NCBI RefSeq assembly: GCF_003058225.1
Contig: NZ_QBUG01000001.1
Span: forward strand, 806,001 to 870,000
Direction: 5' to 3'
Length of the DNA: 64,000 nt
Source of the DNA: Promicromonospora sp. AC04
GTDB lineage: Bacteria > Actinomycetota > Actinomycetes > Actinomycetales > Cellulomonadaceae
Shown here: positions 34,078 through 45,745 of the stretch, piece after piece
How the letters are laid out: every line of letters begins with the position of its first letter
Position numbering within the stretch: position 1 is the stretch's first letter
Notes under the pieces: generated by a model
What the model saw: only the letters and a program-made list of their open reading frames with translations
Databases searched by the model: none
What the model was told of the DNA's origin: nothing
Program-made: the position numbers and the translations under genes

Positions 34078-35631
34078 TCAGAGGCCGTAGGACTCCAGGA
34101 AACGGAGCCAGACCTCGCTGACCGTCGGGTAGGCGGGGACCGCGTGCCAGAGGCGGTCCAGCGGCACCTCGCCGACGATCGCGATCGTCGCGGCGTGCAG
34201 CATCTCCCCTGCGTCCGGCCCCACGAAGGTGGCGCCTACGAGGACCCGCCGCTGCGTGTCGACGAGCACCTGGGCGCGGCCCGTGTACCCGGGCCCGTCC
34301 ACGCTCGCGCCGGACACCCAGGACAGGTCGTAGGACACCGCCTCCACCGGGATCCCGGCCGAGCGCGCCGCACGCTCCGTCGGCCCCACCCAGCTGACCT
34401 GCGGCCGCGTGAACACCACCTGGACGCGCGCGCTGTGGTCGGCGGTCGCGGCGTACCGCGACCACGGCTTCCCCTCCTGGCCGACGGCGGGCTCGGGGTC
34501 GCCGGTCGTCGGGGCCCGGTCGCCGTCCTCCGTGCCGTACCGGGCCGCGACCACGTCCCCGACGATGCGGCCCTCGTACTTGCCCTGGTGCGTGGTCGCT
34601 GCGCGGCCAGTCACGTCGCCGCAGGCGTACAGCCAGCCGCCGGGCACGCCCGTGACCTGCAGCGACTCGTCGACCACCAGCGCCCCGGCGCGACCCAGCG
34701 CCGACTCGTCCAGGCCTACGCTCTCCAGGCTCAGGTCGCCCGTGCGCGGCACCCGCCCCGTGGCGACGAGGATCTCGGCGGCGGTGACCTTCCCGCCGTC
34801 GGTCAGGGTGACGGTCACGGGGCCGGCCGCCTCGCTCTCGCTCCCGGTGCCGGGCCGCTCGACCGAGGCGACCTCGACACCCGTGCGGACGTCGACGCCG
34901 ATGGCGCGCAGCGAGTCCACGACCATCTCCCCTGCGAACGGCTCGGCGCCGGACAGCAGGCCGCCGCGGGCCAGCAGCGTCACCTGTGCGCCGAGGTCCG
35001 CGTACGCGTTCGCCATCTCGACGCCCACCACCCCGCCGCCGACCACGACGAGAGACTTGGGGATCGCGTCGGCCGACGTCGCCTCCCGGCTCGACCAGGG
35101 CGACGCCGCCGCCAGGCCCGGGGTGTCCGGCAGGACGGGCACGCTGCCGGTCGCGACGATCACCGCGTGCCGGGCCCGCAGCAGGCGGGTCGCGGGGGCG
35201 TCGTCCGACGTCGCCGCCTCGCCGAAGCCGCTGTCGGGGCCACCCTTCGACGCCGTGACCTCAACGAGCCGCTCGCCGGCGAGCCGGCCGTGCCCGCGGA
35301 CGAGGGTCATGCCCGCACCCTCGACCCACGAGACCTGCCCGGCGTCGTCCCAGCTGTTGGTGATCTCGTCGCGCCGGGCCAGGACCGCTGCGACGTCGGG
35401 CGCGCCGGGATCGGCCAGGCCGGGCGTGTCGCGCGCGAGGGCGCGGACCGTGCCCGCGCGCAGCAGCACCTTGGACGGCATGCAGGCCCAGTAGGAGCAC
35501 TCACCGCCCACGAGCTCGGACTCGACCAGGGCGACGGAGAGGCCGGTGCGCGAGGCCCGGTCTGCCGCGTTCTCGCCCACCGGCCCGCCACCGATCACGA
35601 TGACGTCGAACAACTCCTCGGAAAGACTCAT
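34078..35631 (-). CDS. FAD/NAD(P)-dependent disulfide oxidoreductase-like protein
   Basis: 517-aa flavoprotein of the lipoamide dehydrogenase/mercuric reductase superfamily. The FAD motif IVIGGGPVGENAA (11-23), redox pair Cys45/Cys50 (GGECSYWACMPSK), NAD motif VVVGGGVVGVEMANAYADLG and the FAD-ribityl YACGDVTGRAATTHQ are all present. In the C-terminal dimer domain the usual catalytic HPT-x-x-E is YPTVSE (Tyr501, Glu506), so the active-site His is missing. That argues against an ordinary Lpd or glutathione reductase. No partner genes of a 2-oxo acid complex are nearby. The physiological electron acceptor is unknown. Confidence 0.85.
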   Translation of the reverse strand: MSLSEELFDVIVIGGGPVGENAADRASRTGLSVALVESELVGGECSYWACMPSKVLLRAGTVRALARDTPGLADPGAPDVAAVLARRDEITNSWDDAGQVSWVEGAGMTLVRGHGRLAGERLVEVTASKGGPDSGFGEAATSDDAPATRLLRARHAVIVATGSVPVLPDTPGLAAASPWSSREATSADAIPKSLVVVGGGVVGVEMANAYADLGAQVTLLARGGLLSGAEPFAGEMVVDSLRAIGVDVRTGVEVASVERPGTGSESEAAGPVTVTLTDGGKVTAAEILVATGRVPRTGDLSLESVGLDESALGRAGALVVDESLQVTGVPGGWLYACGDVTGRAATTHQGKYEGRIVGDVVAARYGTEDGDRAPTTGDPEPAVGQEGKPWSRYAATADHSARVQVVFTRPQVSWVGPTERAARSAGIPVEAVSYDLSWVSGASVDGPGYTGRAQVLVDTQRRVLVGATFVGPDAGEMLHAATIAIVGEVPLDRLWHAVPAYPTVSEVWLRFLESYGL

Positions 35632-35734
35632 GCCGTCATCGTGTCTCCCCGCCGCCCCGGCCGCCAGGGGGCTCAGGTTGTCAGATCCTTACGGAACTGT
35701 CAGACGCACAGGTCACTCTGACACCTCCGGCGGC

Positions 35735-38167
35735 TCAGGCCAGACCAGCCCGGCGCAGCGCGTCGGCCATGGCGGTGTCCGCCGGCGCAGGGCGGCCGCG
35801 GCCGCCCTGACCCTGGCTCTGACCGCCTTGACCACGCCCGTTCCGGTCGCGGCTGCCGCGCCCATCACCGCCGCCCTGGCGTCCGCCGCGCTGGCCACCG
35901 CCACGCGGCCCGCCGCCCTGGCCCGAGCCCTGCCCGTCAGCGCCCTGCCCGCCGGAGCGGGCGCCGCCCGAGGTGCGGCCACCGGGTGCCGCGCCGATCT
36001 CGTCGTCCAGGCGCAGAGTCAGGGAGACCCGCTTGCGCTGCAGGTCGACGTCCATGACCTTCACCTTGACGATGTCGCCCGACTTCACGACCTCGCGCGG
36101 GTCGCTGACGAAGTTCTTGGACATGGCCGAGACGTGCACCAGCCCGTCCTGGTGCACGCCGATGTCCACGAACGCACCGAACGCCGCGACGTTGGTGACC
36201 TGGCCCTCCAGCACCATGCCGGGCACCAGGTCGCCCAGGGTCTCGACGCCGTCCGCGAAGGAGGCCGTGGTGAACGCCGGGCGCGGGTCGCGGCCGGGCT
36301 TCTCCAGCTCGGCGAAGATGTCGGTCACCGTGGGCAGGCCGAAGGTCTCGTCCACGAACTGGGTGGGCTTCAGTGTGCGCAGGGCGCCGCCGTTGCCGAT
36401 CAGCGCCTGCACGTCCGCGCCCGAGGCCGTCACGATGCGCCGCGCCAGCGGGTACGCCTCGGGGTGTACCGACGACACGTCCAGGGGCTCGTCGCCGCCC
36501 GAGACCTTGAGGAAGCCCGCGCACTGCTCGAACGCCTTGGGGCCCAGACGCGGCACGTTCTTGAGCGACGCCCGCGACGCGTACGGACCGTTGGCGTCCC
36601 GGTGCGCCACGATGTTCTCCGCGAGCGTCGAGGTGATGCCCGAGACCCGCGACAGCAGCGGCACCGACGCGGTGTTCAGGTCGACGCCGACGCCGTTCAC
36701 GCAGTCCTCCACCACGGCGTCCAGCGACCGCGAGAGCTTGGTCTCCGTGATGTCGTGCTGGTACTGGCCCACGCCGATCGACTTGGGGTCGATCTTCACG
36801 AGCTCGGCGAGCGGGTCCTGCAGGCGGCGTGCGATGGAGACGGCACCCCGGATGGACACGTCGAGGTCGGGCAGCTCGGCACTGGCGTAGGCGGAGGCCG
36901 AGTACACGGAAGCGCCCGCCTCGGACACGATCGCCTTGGTCAGGCCGAGCTCCGGCGCCTTCTTCATGAGGTCGGCGGCCAGGCGCTCGGTCTCGCGCGA
37001 CGCCGTGCCGTTGCCGATCGCCACCAGGTCCACGCCGTGCTTCTGGGCCAGCCGGGCCAGCACGGCCAGCGACTCGTCCCAGCGGTTCGCAGGCGCGTGG
37101 GGGTAGATCGTCGCGTGCTCCACGACCTTGCCGGTCGCGTCCACGACGGCGACCTTGACGCCCGTGCGCAGGCCCGGGTCGAGGCCCATAGTGGCCCGCG
37201 TGCCGGCGGGCGCCGCGAGCAGCAGGTCGCGCAGGTTGGCCGCGAAGACGCGCACCGCCTCGTCCTCCGCCTCGGAGCGCAGCCGCAGCCGCACGTCGAT
37301 GCCGAGGTGCACCAGGATCTTGGTGCGCCACGCCCAGCGGACCGTGTCGGCGAGCCAGCGGTCGCCGGGGCGGCCCTGGTTCGCGATGTTGAACTGGTGC
37401 GCGATCGTGGCCTCGTACGACGTCGGTACGCCCGCCTCGATGCCCTCCTCCGGCTCGATCGTCAGGTCCAGCACGTCCTCCTTCTCGCCCCGGAAGAGGG
37501 CGAGCACGCGGTGCGACGGCAGGCTGGAGAGGGCCTCGCCGAACTCGAAGTAGTCCGAGAACTTCGCCCCCTTGTCCTGCGCCCCGTCACGCACGGCGGA
37601 CAGCATCCGACCGCGCTTCCACAGCCGCTCGCGCAGCGTGCCGATCAGGTCGGCGTCCTCGCCCATGCGCTCCACGAGGATCGCCCGGGCGCCGTCGAGC
37701 GCCGCCGCGGCATCGGCCACACCCTTGTCGGCATCGACGTACGGACCGGCGGCCGTCGTCGGGTCGAGCGAGGGGTCGCCCAGCAACGCCTCGGCGAGCG
37801 GCTCCAGGCCGGCCTCGCGCGCGATCTGCGCCTTGGTGCGCCGCTTCGGCTTGTACGGCAGGTAGATGTCCTCCAGGCGCGACTTCGTCTCCGCGGACAG
37901 GATCTGGGCCCGCAGCTCGTCCGTGAGCTTGCCCTGCTCCTGCACCGACGCGAGGATCGCCGCGCGCCGTTCCTCCAGCTCGCGCAGGTACCGCAGGCGC
38001 TCCTCGAGGGTGCGCAGCTGCGCGTCGTCGAGCGTGCCCGTGACCTCCTTGCGGTAGCGGGCGATGAACGGCACGGTCGCGCCGCCGTCGAGCAGGTCGA
38101 CCGCAGCCGTCACCTGCCCTTCTCGAACGCCCAGCTCCTCAGCGATCCGCTGATTGATACTCGCCAC
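35735..38167 (-). CDS. Tex family RNA-binding transcription accessory protein
   Basis: 810-aa cytosolic protein. The Tex layout is complete: N-terminal HTH-rich part ([20 protein letters not shown]), the YqgF-like RNase H fold ([20 protein letters not shown], about 320-339), tandem helix-hairpin-helix ([20 protein letters not shown]) and an S1 domain ([20 protein letters not shown], about 640-710). It ends in a Gly/Arg/Gln-rich tail of about 80 residues that is longer than usual and probably binds nucleic acid non-specifically. Start GTG at 38167, AGGGA upstream. Tex is often essential or linked to expression of toxin genes in pathogens, and is structurally akin to eukaryotic Spt6. Confidence 0.93.
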   Translation of the reverse strand: MASINQRIAEELGVREGQVTAAVDLLDGGATVPFIARYRKEVTGTLDDAQLRTLEERLRYLRELEERRAAILASVQEQGKLTDELRAQILSAETKSRLEDIYLPYKPKRRTKAQIAREAGLEPLAEALLGDPSLDPTTAAGPYVDADKGVADAAAALDGARAILVERMGEDADLIGTLRERLWKRGRMLSAVRDGAQDKGAKFSDYFEFGEALSSLPSHRVLALFRGEKEDVLDLTIEPEEGIEAGVPTSYEATIAHQFNIANQGRPGDRWLADTVRWAWRTKILVHLGIDVRLRLRSEAEDEAVRVFAANLRDLLLAAPAGTRATMGLDPGLRTGVKVAVVDATGKVVEHATIYPHAPANRWDESLAVLARLAQKHGVDLVAIGNGTASRETERLAADLMKKAPELGLTKAIVSEAGASVYSASAYASAELPDLDVSIRGAVSIARRLQDPLAELVKIDPKSIGVGQYQHDITETKLSRSLDAVVEDCVNGVGVDLNTASVPLLSRVSGITSTLAENIVAHRDANGPYASRASLKNVPRLGPKAFEQCAGFLKVSGGDEPLDVSSVHPEAYPLARRIVTASGADVQALIGNGGALRTLKPTQFVDETFGLPTVTDIFAELEKPGRDPRPAFTTASFADGVETLGDLVPGMVLEGQVTNVAAFGAFVDIGVHQDGLVHVSAMSKNFVSDPREVVKSGDIVKVKVMDVDLQRKRVSLTLRLDDEIGAAPGGRTSGGARSGGQGADGQGSGQGGGPRGGGQRGGRQGGGDGRGSRDRNGRGQGGQSQGQGGRGRPAPADTAMADALRRAGLA

Positions 38168-38377
38168 TTGTCCCTTACCTCACTTCTAGAAGGTCGGGAC
38201 AGATTGTGCCCGGAGCCACTGACACTTGTCGCATCGACGGCGCGTGGCAAGCCGGCACGCAGGTCCGACGACGGCGGCCGCCAGGCGGGCACGGTTCAGA
38301 GCCCACAACAGCGATGACTTTCGGGCGCCCCGCGGTCTACGGTTCGCCCCCCTCCCTCACTCGAACCAGGAGACATC

Positions 38378-39049
38378 GTGCGGCTTCTACTGACGTCCGC
38401 GGGCGTCAAGAACACGAGCATCCACGACGCGCTGCTCGGCCTCCTCGGCCGGCCGGTCGCCGACTGCGACGCCCTCTGCATCCCCACCGCGATGTACGGG
38501 CACCCGCAGGTCGGCCCGGGAGCGGGGGCGTGGCGCTTCATCGCGGGACGGTCGGCAGAGCCCATGACCGAGCTGGGGTGGAGGTCCGTGGGGGTGCTGG
38601 AGCTCACCGCCCTGCCCACCATCAACGAGGACCTCTGGGTCCCCAAGGTCCGGGACGCGGACGTCCTGCTGGTGTCAGGCGGCGACGCCCTGTACCTGAG
38701 CCACTGGATGCGGGAGTCCGGGCTCGTGGACCTCCTGCCGTCGTTGACCGAGACGGTGTACGTGGGGATGAGCGCGGGCAGCATGGTGCTGACCCCGCGC
38801 ATCGGGCAGGACTTCGTGGGGTGGACGCCGCCGTCGGGCGACGACGAGACGCTGGGGGTCGTCGACTTCTCGATCTTTCCGCACGTCGACCACCCGATGC
38901 TGCCGTCCAACACGATGGCCGCCGCCGAGCGGTGGGCGGCCGGGATCGGCGGTCCGGCGTACGCGATCGACGACGACACCGCGATCGTCGTGGCCGACGG
39001 CGCCGTCGACGTCGTCTCCGAGGGCCGGTGGAAGCTCCTGGGCGGCTGA
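38378..39049 (+). CDS. Peptidase E-like serine peptidase (family S51)
   Basis: 223-aa cytosolic enzyme, GTG start with AGGAGA 5 nt away. The nucleophile elbow is GMSAGSM (Ser132), preceded by the family's LLVSGGDALYLSHWM (about 97-111), and the candidate histidine lies in FPHVDHP. E. coli PepE cleaves Asp-Xaa dipeptides; cyanophycinase is a relative but the cyanophycin-specific features are not apparent. It stands alone, 68 bp before the serpin gene on the same strand, so the two may be cotranscribed. Confidence 0.88.
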   Translation: MRLLLTSAGVKNTSIHDALLGLLGRPVADCDALCIPTAMYGHPQVGPGAGAWRFIAGRSAEPMTELGWRSVGVLELTALPTINEDLWVPKVRDADVLLVSGGDALYLSHWMRESGLVDLLPSLTETVYVGMSAGSMVLTPRIGQDFVGWTPPSGDDETLGVVDFSIFPHVDHPMLPSNTMAAAERWAAGIGGPAYAIDDDTAIVVADGAVDVVSEGRWKLLGG

Positions 39050-39116
39050 GGCGCAAGCCCTGCCCTGGTCGCGACACAAACAGGTCGAACCGCACAGTCG
39101 CCACCAGGAGGAAGCC

Positions 39117-40436
39117 GTGCAGCGTCGCCGCCGAGCCGCTCGCCCCACCCCGTGCCCCGCCCACCGCCGCGCGATCGCACCCACAGCAGTGGTCGCGACC
39201 GCCGTCCTCGCCCTGGCCGCGTGCGGTCCCGCCGCCGACGAGGGCCTGGAGCAGTCGGACGCGGAGCGGGTGGTCATCACTCCGGCCGACGCGACCGCGA
39301 GCCCCGACGCCGTCGCCGCGACCGAGGAGCTGGGTCTGCTCGCGCTGCGCGCGACCGAGGAGCCGGACGACAACGCCCTGGTCTCCCCCGCGTCCCTGGC
39401 CTTTGCCCTGGCCCTGCTCGCCGAGGGCGCAAACGGCGAGACCGCCACGTCCCTGGACGCCGCGCTCGGCGCGTCGGGCGAGGATCGCACCTCCGCCTAC
39501 AACGCCCTGGCGGGCGCGCTCGCGGAGCACGACGGCGACCCCGGCGTCGCGCAGGACGACGAGCTGCCGGACAGCCCGGTGCTGCACCTGGCGAACCAGG
39601 CGGTGCTGGACGACCAGCTCGACGTCGAGCAGGGCTACCTCGATGCGCTCGCCTCCGCGTTCGACGCCGGCGTGCAGCGCACCGACCTGGGCAGCCCCGA
39701 GGGCAAGAAGGTGCTGGACGCCTGGGTGAACCACAACACGGGCGGCCTGATCGAGAAGTCGGCGATCGAGCCCGACCCGGACCTGCGCCTGGTGCTGCAG
39801 AACGCCATCCTGCTCGCGGCCCGCTGGCAGACCCCCTTCGAGGAGCACTCCACCAGCGACCAGGACTTCACCGGGCCCGACGGCACCGCACCCACCGAGA
39901 TGCTGCACGCCGCGGAGAGCTGGGCCTACGCGGAGGACGGCGGGTGGGCGGCCGTCCGGCTCCCCTACGCCGAGGCGTTCCACGCCGACGTGCTCCTGCC
40001 GCCGATCGGCACCGACCCGGCGACGATCGCGCCCAAGACCCTGACCGCCCTCACCGAGGCCCTCGACGCCGAGTCGCCGCGGCTCGTCGACCTCGCCATG
40101 CCGACCCTGGAGCTGGAGCCGCCCGTCCTGGACCTGGCCCCGGCGCTGGAGGAGGCCGGCCTGGGCGGCCTGTACGAGGCACCGGACCTGTCCGGCATCA
40201 GCATTACCCAGGACCTGGCGGTGAGCCAGGCGTTCCAGCAGGCCTACCTGAGCCTGGACGAGGCGGGCACCGTCGCGGCCGCCGTCACCGAGATCGGCGC
40301 CGCCGAGAGCAGCGCCCAGGTACCCACGGACCCCGCGATCCGGATGTACGTCGACCGCCCGTACCTGCTGCGGATCGCCCACACCGAGACGAACCTCCCC
40401 GTGTTCCTGGCGGCCGTGCGCAGCCCGCAGCACTGA
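39117..40436 (+). CDS. Serpin-family lipoprotein
   Basis: 439-aa secreted protein, a protease inhibitor fold that is rare in bacteria. It has an Arg-rich signal peptide with lipobox LAAC (Cys36). Serpin landmarks in order: NALVSPASLAFALALLAEGA (helix B), NQAVLDDQLDVEQGYLDAL, VNHNTGGLIEKSAI, NAILLAARWQTPFEEHST, and the hinge EAGTVAAA (about 382-389), close to the inhibitory consensus EEGTEAAA. The reactive loop runs to about residue 408 and ends at MYVDRPYLLRI. Counting 17 residues from the hinge Glu puts P1 near Ser398, which is unusual. The conserved hinge suggests a true inhibitor. Start GTG with AGGAGGA. Confidence 0.9.
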   Translation: MQRRRRAARPTPCPAHRRAIAPTAVVATAVLALAACGPAADEGLEQSDAERVVITPADATASPDAVAATEELGLLALRATEEPDDNALVSPASLAFALALLAEGANGETATSLDAALGASGEDRTSAYNALAGALAEHDGDPGVAQDDELPDSPVLHLANQAVLDDQLDVEQGYLDALASAFDAGVQRTDLGSPEGKKVLDAWVNHNTGGLIEKSAIEPDPDLRLVLQNAILLAARWQTPFEEHSTSDQDFTGPDGTAPTEMLHAAESWAYAEDGGWAAVRLPYAEAFHADVLLPPIGTDPATIAPKTLTALTEALDAESPRLVDLAMPTLELEPPVLDLAPALEEAGLGGLYEAPDLSGISITQDLAVSQAFQQAYLSLDEAGTVAAAVTEIGAAESSAQVPTDPAIRMYVDRPYLLRIAHTETNLPVFLAAVRSPQH

Positions 40437-40452
40437 CCGGACCTGGGTCGAC

Positions 40453-40481
40453 GGCCGACGGCGCGCAGTGCGCCGTCGGCC
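40453..40481 (+). terminator. Hairpin after the serpin gene
   Basis: GGCCGACGGCGC (40453-40464) pairs perfectly with 40470-40481, with outer GGGTC/GACCC adding strength. It starts 16 bp after the stop; no T-run. Confidence 0.7.
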
Positions 40482-40576
40482 ATTGACCCGGGCATCCAGC
40501 GCCAGTAGCGTGCGCACCAAAATGGGTTAAACCATACTTTTGTGTGGTTGATCCCCTGAGCACGAGGGGGTGCTTC

Positions 40577-41974
40577 ATGGCGCTGTCGTTCCTCGACCGC
40601 GAGCACACGGTGGCCAAGCCCGGTTACAGCAGGTGGCTCATCCCGCCCGCTGCGCTCGCCATCCATCTGTGCATCGGCCAGGCGTACGCCACCAGCGTGT
40701 ACAAGAACGCGCTGGTCGCCCACTTCGACTCGAGCCTCACCGCGATCGGCGTCATCTTCTCCATCGCTATCGTCATGCTCGGCCTCTCGGCCGCCGTGAT
40801 GGGCACGTGGGTCGAGCGCGCCGGACCTCGCGCCGCCATGTTCACCTCCGCCTGCTTCTGGGCCTCCGGGTTCCTCATCGGTGCGCTCGGCATCGCGACG
40901 TCGCAGCTGTGGCTGGTCTACCTCGGGTACGGCTTCATCGGCGGGATCGGGCTCGGCATCGGCTACATCTCGCCGGTCTCCACGCTGATCAAGTGGTTCC
41001 CGGACCGGCCCGGCCTGGCCACCGGCATGGCGATCATGGGGTTCGGCGGCGGCGCGCTCGTCGCCTCGCCCCTGTCGCGGCAGCTCATGGCGGCCTACGA
41101 CAGCGGGTACGACCCCTCGGACCCCACCTCCGTGGCCTCCGGCAGCGCCGTCACCTCGCTGTTCGTGACCCTGGGCATCGCGTACTTCCTGGTGATGATG
41201 CTCGGCGTGTTCACCGTGAAGGTCCCGCCGCCAGGCTGGGCGCCCGCGGGTTTCGACGCCGGTGCGGTCGCGGCCAAGCCGATGGTGTCGGCGGCGAACG
41301 TCTCCGCGGCGAACGCCATCAGGACCCCGCAGTTCTGGTTCCTGTGGACGGTCCTGTTCTGCAACGTGACGGCGGGCATCGGCATCCTGGAGCAGGCCGC
41401 GCCGATGATCCAGGACTTCTTCCGCGACGGCGGCACGTCCTCGGTCGCGCCGACGACGGCGGCCGGGTTCGTCGCGTTCCTGTCCCTGTTCAACATGGCG
41501 GGACGCTTCGTGTGGTCGTCGACGTCGGACTACATCGGCCGCAAGCCGACCTACATCATGTACCTGGGCGTCGGGATGATCCTGTACGTGCTGCTGGCCA
41601 CCGTGGGCCACGTGTCCACGATCATCTTCGTGCTCGTCGCCGCCGTCATCCTGTCGTTCTACGGCGGCGGCTTCGCCACCATCCCCGCCTACCTGCGCGA
41701 CCTGTTCGGCACCTTCCAGGTGGGTGCCATCCACGGCCGGCTGCTCACCGCGTGGTCGGCGGCGGGCATCGCCGGGCCGCTGATCATCAACGGCTTCCTC
41801 GACGCCCAGGGGACGCCGGGCGAGCTGGTCGCCGCCGACTACCGGCCCGCGCTGTTCACCATGGTGGGCGTGCTCGCGGTCGGCTTCGTCGCCAACATCC
41901 TGGTCCGGCCAGTGGCGGCGCGGTTCCACGAAGCGCAGGGCCACGCGGACGCGTTCGCCGAAGGAAAGGTGTGA
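40577..41974 (+). CDS. OFA-family MFS transporter (oxalate/formate antiporter type)
   Basis: 465-aa membrane carrier. MALSFLDREH is taken as the start because GAGGGGG lies 7 nt upstream. Twelve helices are evident. OFA marks include IHLCIGQAYATSVY in helix 1, then GYGFIGGIGLGIGYISPV and STLIKWFPDRPGLATGMAIM. It is followed after 2 bp by a 48-aa one-helix protein that regularly accompanies these carriers in actinobacteria. Across the gap lie fdhD and a formate dehydrogenase-like gene, so formate, oxalate or a related small acid is the likely cargo. Confidence 0.9.
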   Translation: MALSFLDREHTVAKPGYSRWLIPPAALAIHLCIGQAYATSVYKNALVAHFDSSLTAIGVIFSIAIVMLGLSAAVMGTWVERAGPRAAMFTSACFWASGFLIGALGIATSQLWLVYLGYGFIGGIGLGIGYISPVSTLIKWFPDRPGLATGMAIMGFGGGALVASPLSRQLMAAYDSGYDPSDPTSVASGSAVTSLFVTLGIAYFLVMMLGVFTVKVPPPGWAPAGFDAGAVAAKPMVSAANVSAANAIRTPQFWFLWTVLFCNVTAGIGILEQAAPMIQDFFRDGGTSSVAPTTAAGFVAFLSLFNMAGRFVWSSTSDYIGRKPTYIMYLGVGMILYVLLATVGHVSTIIFVLVAAVILSFYGGGFATIPAYLRDLFGTFQVGAIHGRLLTAWSAAGIAGPLIINGFLDAQGTPGELVAADYRPALFTMVGVLAVGFVANILVRPVAARFHEAQGHADAFAEGKV

Positions 41975-41976
41975 CC

Positions 41977-42123
41977 ATGCAAGAGCAGTCGCAGGGGCAG
42001 ACCCCGGACCAGGTCGGGAACCAGGTCCCGCGCCTCGTCGTCACCTGGCTGGTCGTAACGGTCCCGCTGGCCTACGGCCTGTTCCAGACGATCAAGGGCG
42101 TCATCCCACTCTTCACGGGCTAA
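41977..42123 (+). CDS. MFS transporter small subunit-like protein (48 aa)
   Basis: Starts at ATG 41977, 2 bp after the OFA carrier stop, with AAGGAAAGG about 8 nt upstream. The product has a polar Gln-rich N-terminus, then one membrane helix (RLVVTWLVVTVPLAYGLFQT), ending VIPLFTG. Similar tiny proteins are found next to OFA carriers in many actinobacteria and are annotated as a transporter small subunit; how they act is not known to me. The tight spacing supports a 1:1 complex. Confidence 0.75.
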   Translation: MQEQSQGQTPDQVGNQVPRLVVTWLVVTVPLAYGLFQTIKGVIPLFTG

Positions 42124-42136
42124 CCGCCCCCCGCCC

Positions 42137-42235
42137 AACCGCAAGTTGCTCACCCACGTCCCCCGCCGAACCGCAAGTTGGTCACCCACCTCCCCGCCGA
42201 ACCGCAAGTTGGTCACCCACGTTCCCGCCGAACCG
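42137..42235. repeat. Short tandem repeat array (31-32 bp unit, three copies and a partial)
   Basis: AACCGCAAGTTG occurs at 42137, 42169 and 42200, each followed by (G/C)TCACCCAC and a C-rich stretch; the next repeat start (AACCG, 42231) leads into a different sequence. An inverted copy, CAACTTGCGGTT, sits at 42336-42347 next to the fdhD stop. Confidence 0.7.
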
Positions 42236-42284
42236 AAACGACACGCCGAAAAACTTGGTGACATCGGAGTGTCGTTTCGGTTCG
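42229..42284. repeat. 16-bp inverted repeat next to the tandem array
   Basis: CGAACCGAAACGACAC (42229-42244) and its exact complement (42269-42284) with a 24-nt loop that contains AAACTTGGTGAC, a partial match to the array unit. It lies between converging genes, so it may serve as a terminator. Confidence 0.65.
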
Positions 42285-42351
42285 ACACCCGGGACCACTT
42301 TTAACGTGCGGATGGGCGGGGGGAGCGTTCACCGGCAACTTGCGGTTCGGG

Positions 42352-43251
42352 TCAGATCAGCCGGTCCGCCCGTGTGTAGACGTTCATCGAGTCGCCGCGC
42401 ACAAAGCCCAGCAGGGTCAGGCCGCACTCGTCCGCCAGGTCCACCGCGAGCGTCGACGGCGCCGAGATCGCGGACAGCACCGGGATCCCGGCCCGCGCGG
42501 CCTTCTGCACCAGCTCGAACGACGCCCGCCCGCTGACCTGCAGGATCGTCCCGGCAGCGGGCAGGACGCCGTCGCGCAGCGCCGCGCCGACCACCTTGTC
42601 GACGGCGTTGTGCCGGCCGACGTCCTCCCGCACGTACAGCGGCTCGCCGTCGGCCGTGAACAGGCCCGCGGCATGCAGGCCACCCGTCCGGTCGAAGGCG
42701 CGCTGGCGCTCGCGCAGCAGGTCGGGCAGGGCGGCGATCACGTCCGTGCTCACCGTGACCGGGTCGCTCTTGACCGGCCACCGCAGCCCGGCCCGCACCT
42801 CCACCACCGTGTCCGACCCGCACACCCCGCAGGCGCTCGTCGTCGCGAAGGCCCGCTGCCGCGGCGGCTCGACGCCGCGCGCGAGCGCCACCTCGACGGT
42901 GTTGTCCTCGTCGGGGCACAACCGCATCCCCACGATGTCCGACGGCGCGGCCACCGAACCCTCTGAGACCAGCCAGCCGGCCACGAGGTCGAAGTCGTCG
43001 CCGGGCGTGCGCATGGTCACGGTCAGCGCCTCGCTGCCCGACGCCGCGCCACCGCCCGACGCCGCGGAGCCCGCCGTCGGGCCGCCCACCGGCACGATGC
43101 CGCGCGCCGCCACCCGGCTGCCGCCCGACGCCCCGCCCGGGCCGACCAGCCGGACCATGAGCGGTTCCTCGACGGCGAGCGTGTCCGGGCGCGCCGCGCG
43201 TGCGCCCTCGCGGACGCGGACGACGCGCCGTCGGTCGGTGACGACTCCCAT
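42352..43251 (-). CDS. fdhD: Formate dehydrogenase accessory sulfurtransferase FdhD
   Basis: 299-aa cytosolic protein that carries sulfur from a cysteine desulfurase to the molybdenum cofactor before its insertion into formate dehydrogenase. The CGVCG motif (Cys141, Cys144) holds the persulfide cysteines. Other family marks are EDVGRHNAVDKVVG, ILQVSGRASFELVQKAARAG and LLGFVRGDSMNVYT. Compared with E. coli FdhD there is a Gly/Ala/Ser-rich insert near residues 37-75. It is divergent from the formate dehydrogenase-like gene with 76 bp between starts, which fits a shared regulatory region. Confidence 0.94.
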   Translation of the reverse strand: MGVVTDRRRVVRVREGARAARPDTLAVEEPLMVRLVGPGGASGGSRVAARGIVPVGGPTAGSAASGGGAASGSEALTVTMRTPGDDFDLVAGWLVSEGSVAAPSDIVGMRLCPDEDNTVEVALARGVEPPRQRAFATTSACGVCGSDTVVEVRAGLRWPVKSDPVTVSTDVIAALPDLLRERQRAFDRTGGLHAAGLFTADGEPLYVREDVGRHNAVDKVVGAALRDGVLPAAGTILQVSGRASFELVQKAARAGIPVLSAISAPSTLAVDLADECGLTLLGFVRGDSMNVYTRADRLI

Positions 43252-43314
43252 GCCGCCAGTCTCGCACCCCCGGGGACCGATATGTCATACCTCCACACGC
43301 GGGTGAATCGAGCG

Positions 43315-43320
43315 TAGGGT
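43315..43320 (+). promoter_or_regulatory. -10 element (TAGGGT) of the formate dehydrogenase-like gene
   Basis: TAGGGT is 7 nt before the GTG at 43328; no Shine-Dalgarno is seen, so the transcript should be leaderless. Confidence 0.5.
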
Positions 43321-43327
43321 CGGCAAT

Positions 43328-45655
<2,328 letters not shown>

Positions 45656-45679
45656 GCGGCGCGTCCCGTCGTCCCTGCA

Positions 45680-45730
45680 CGACGGCGGCCGTGGTCACCT
45701 TCACGAGGAAGGTGACCACGGCCGCCGTCG
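45680..45730. terminator. 23-bp perfect-arm hairpin between converging genes
   Basis: 45680-45702 and 45708-45730 are exact complements (23 bp, 5-nt loop). It lies between the converging formate dehydrogenase-like and actP genes and starts 24 bp after the former's stop. No T-run. Confidence 0.8.
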
Positions 45731-45745
45731 GACACGTTCAGGCCG

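Noticed and set aside
42137-42235. Possible CRISPR array
   Set aside because: Only three units of about 31 bp, repeated directly with hardly any spacer and no cas genes. It is a simple tandem repeat.
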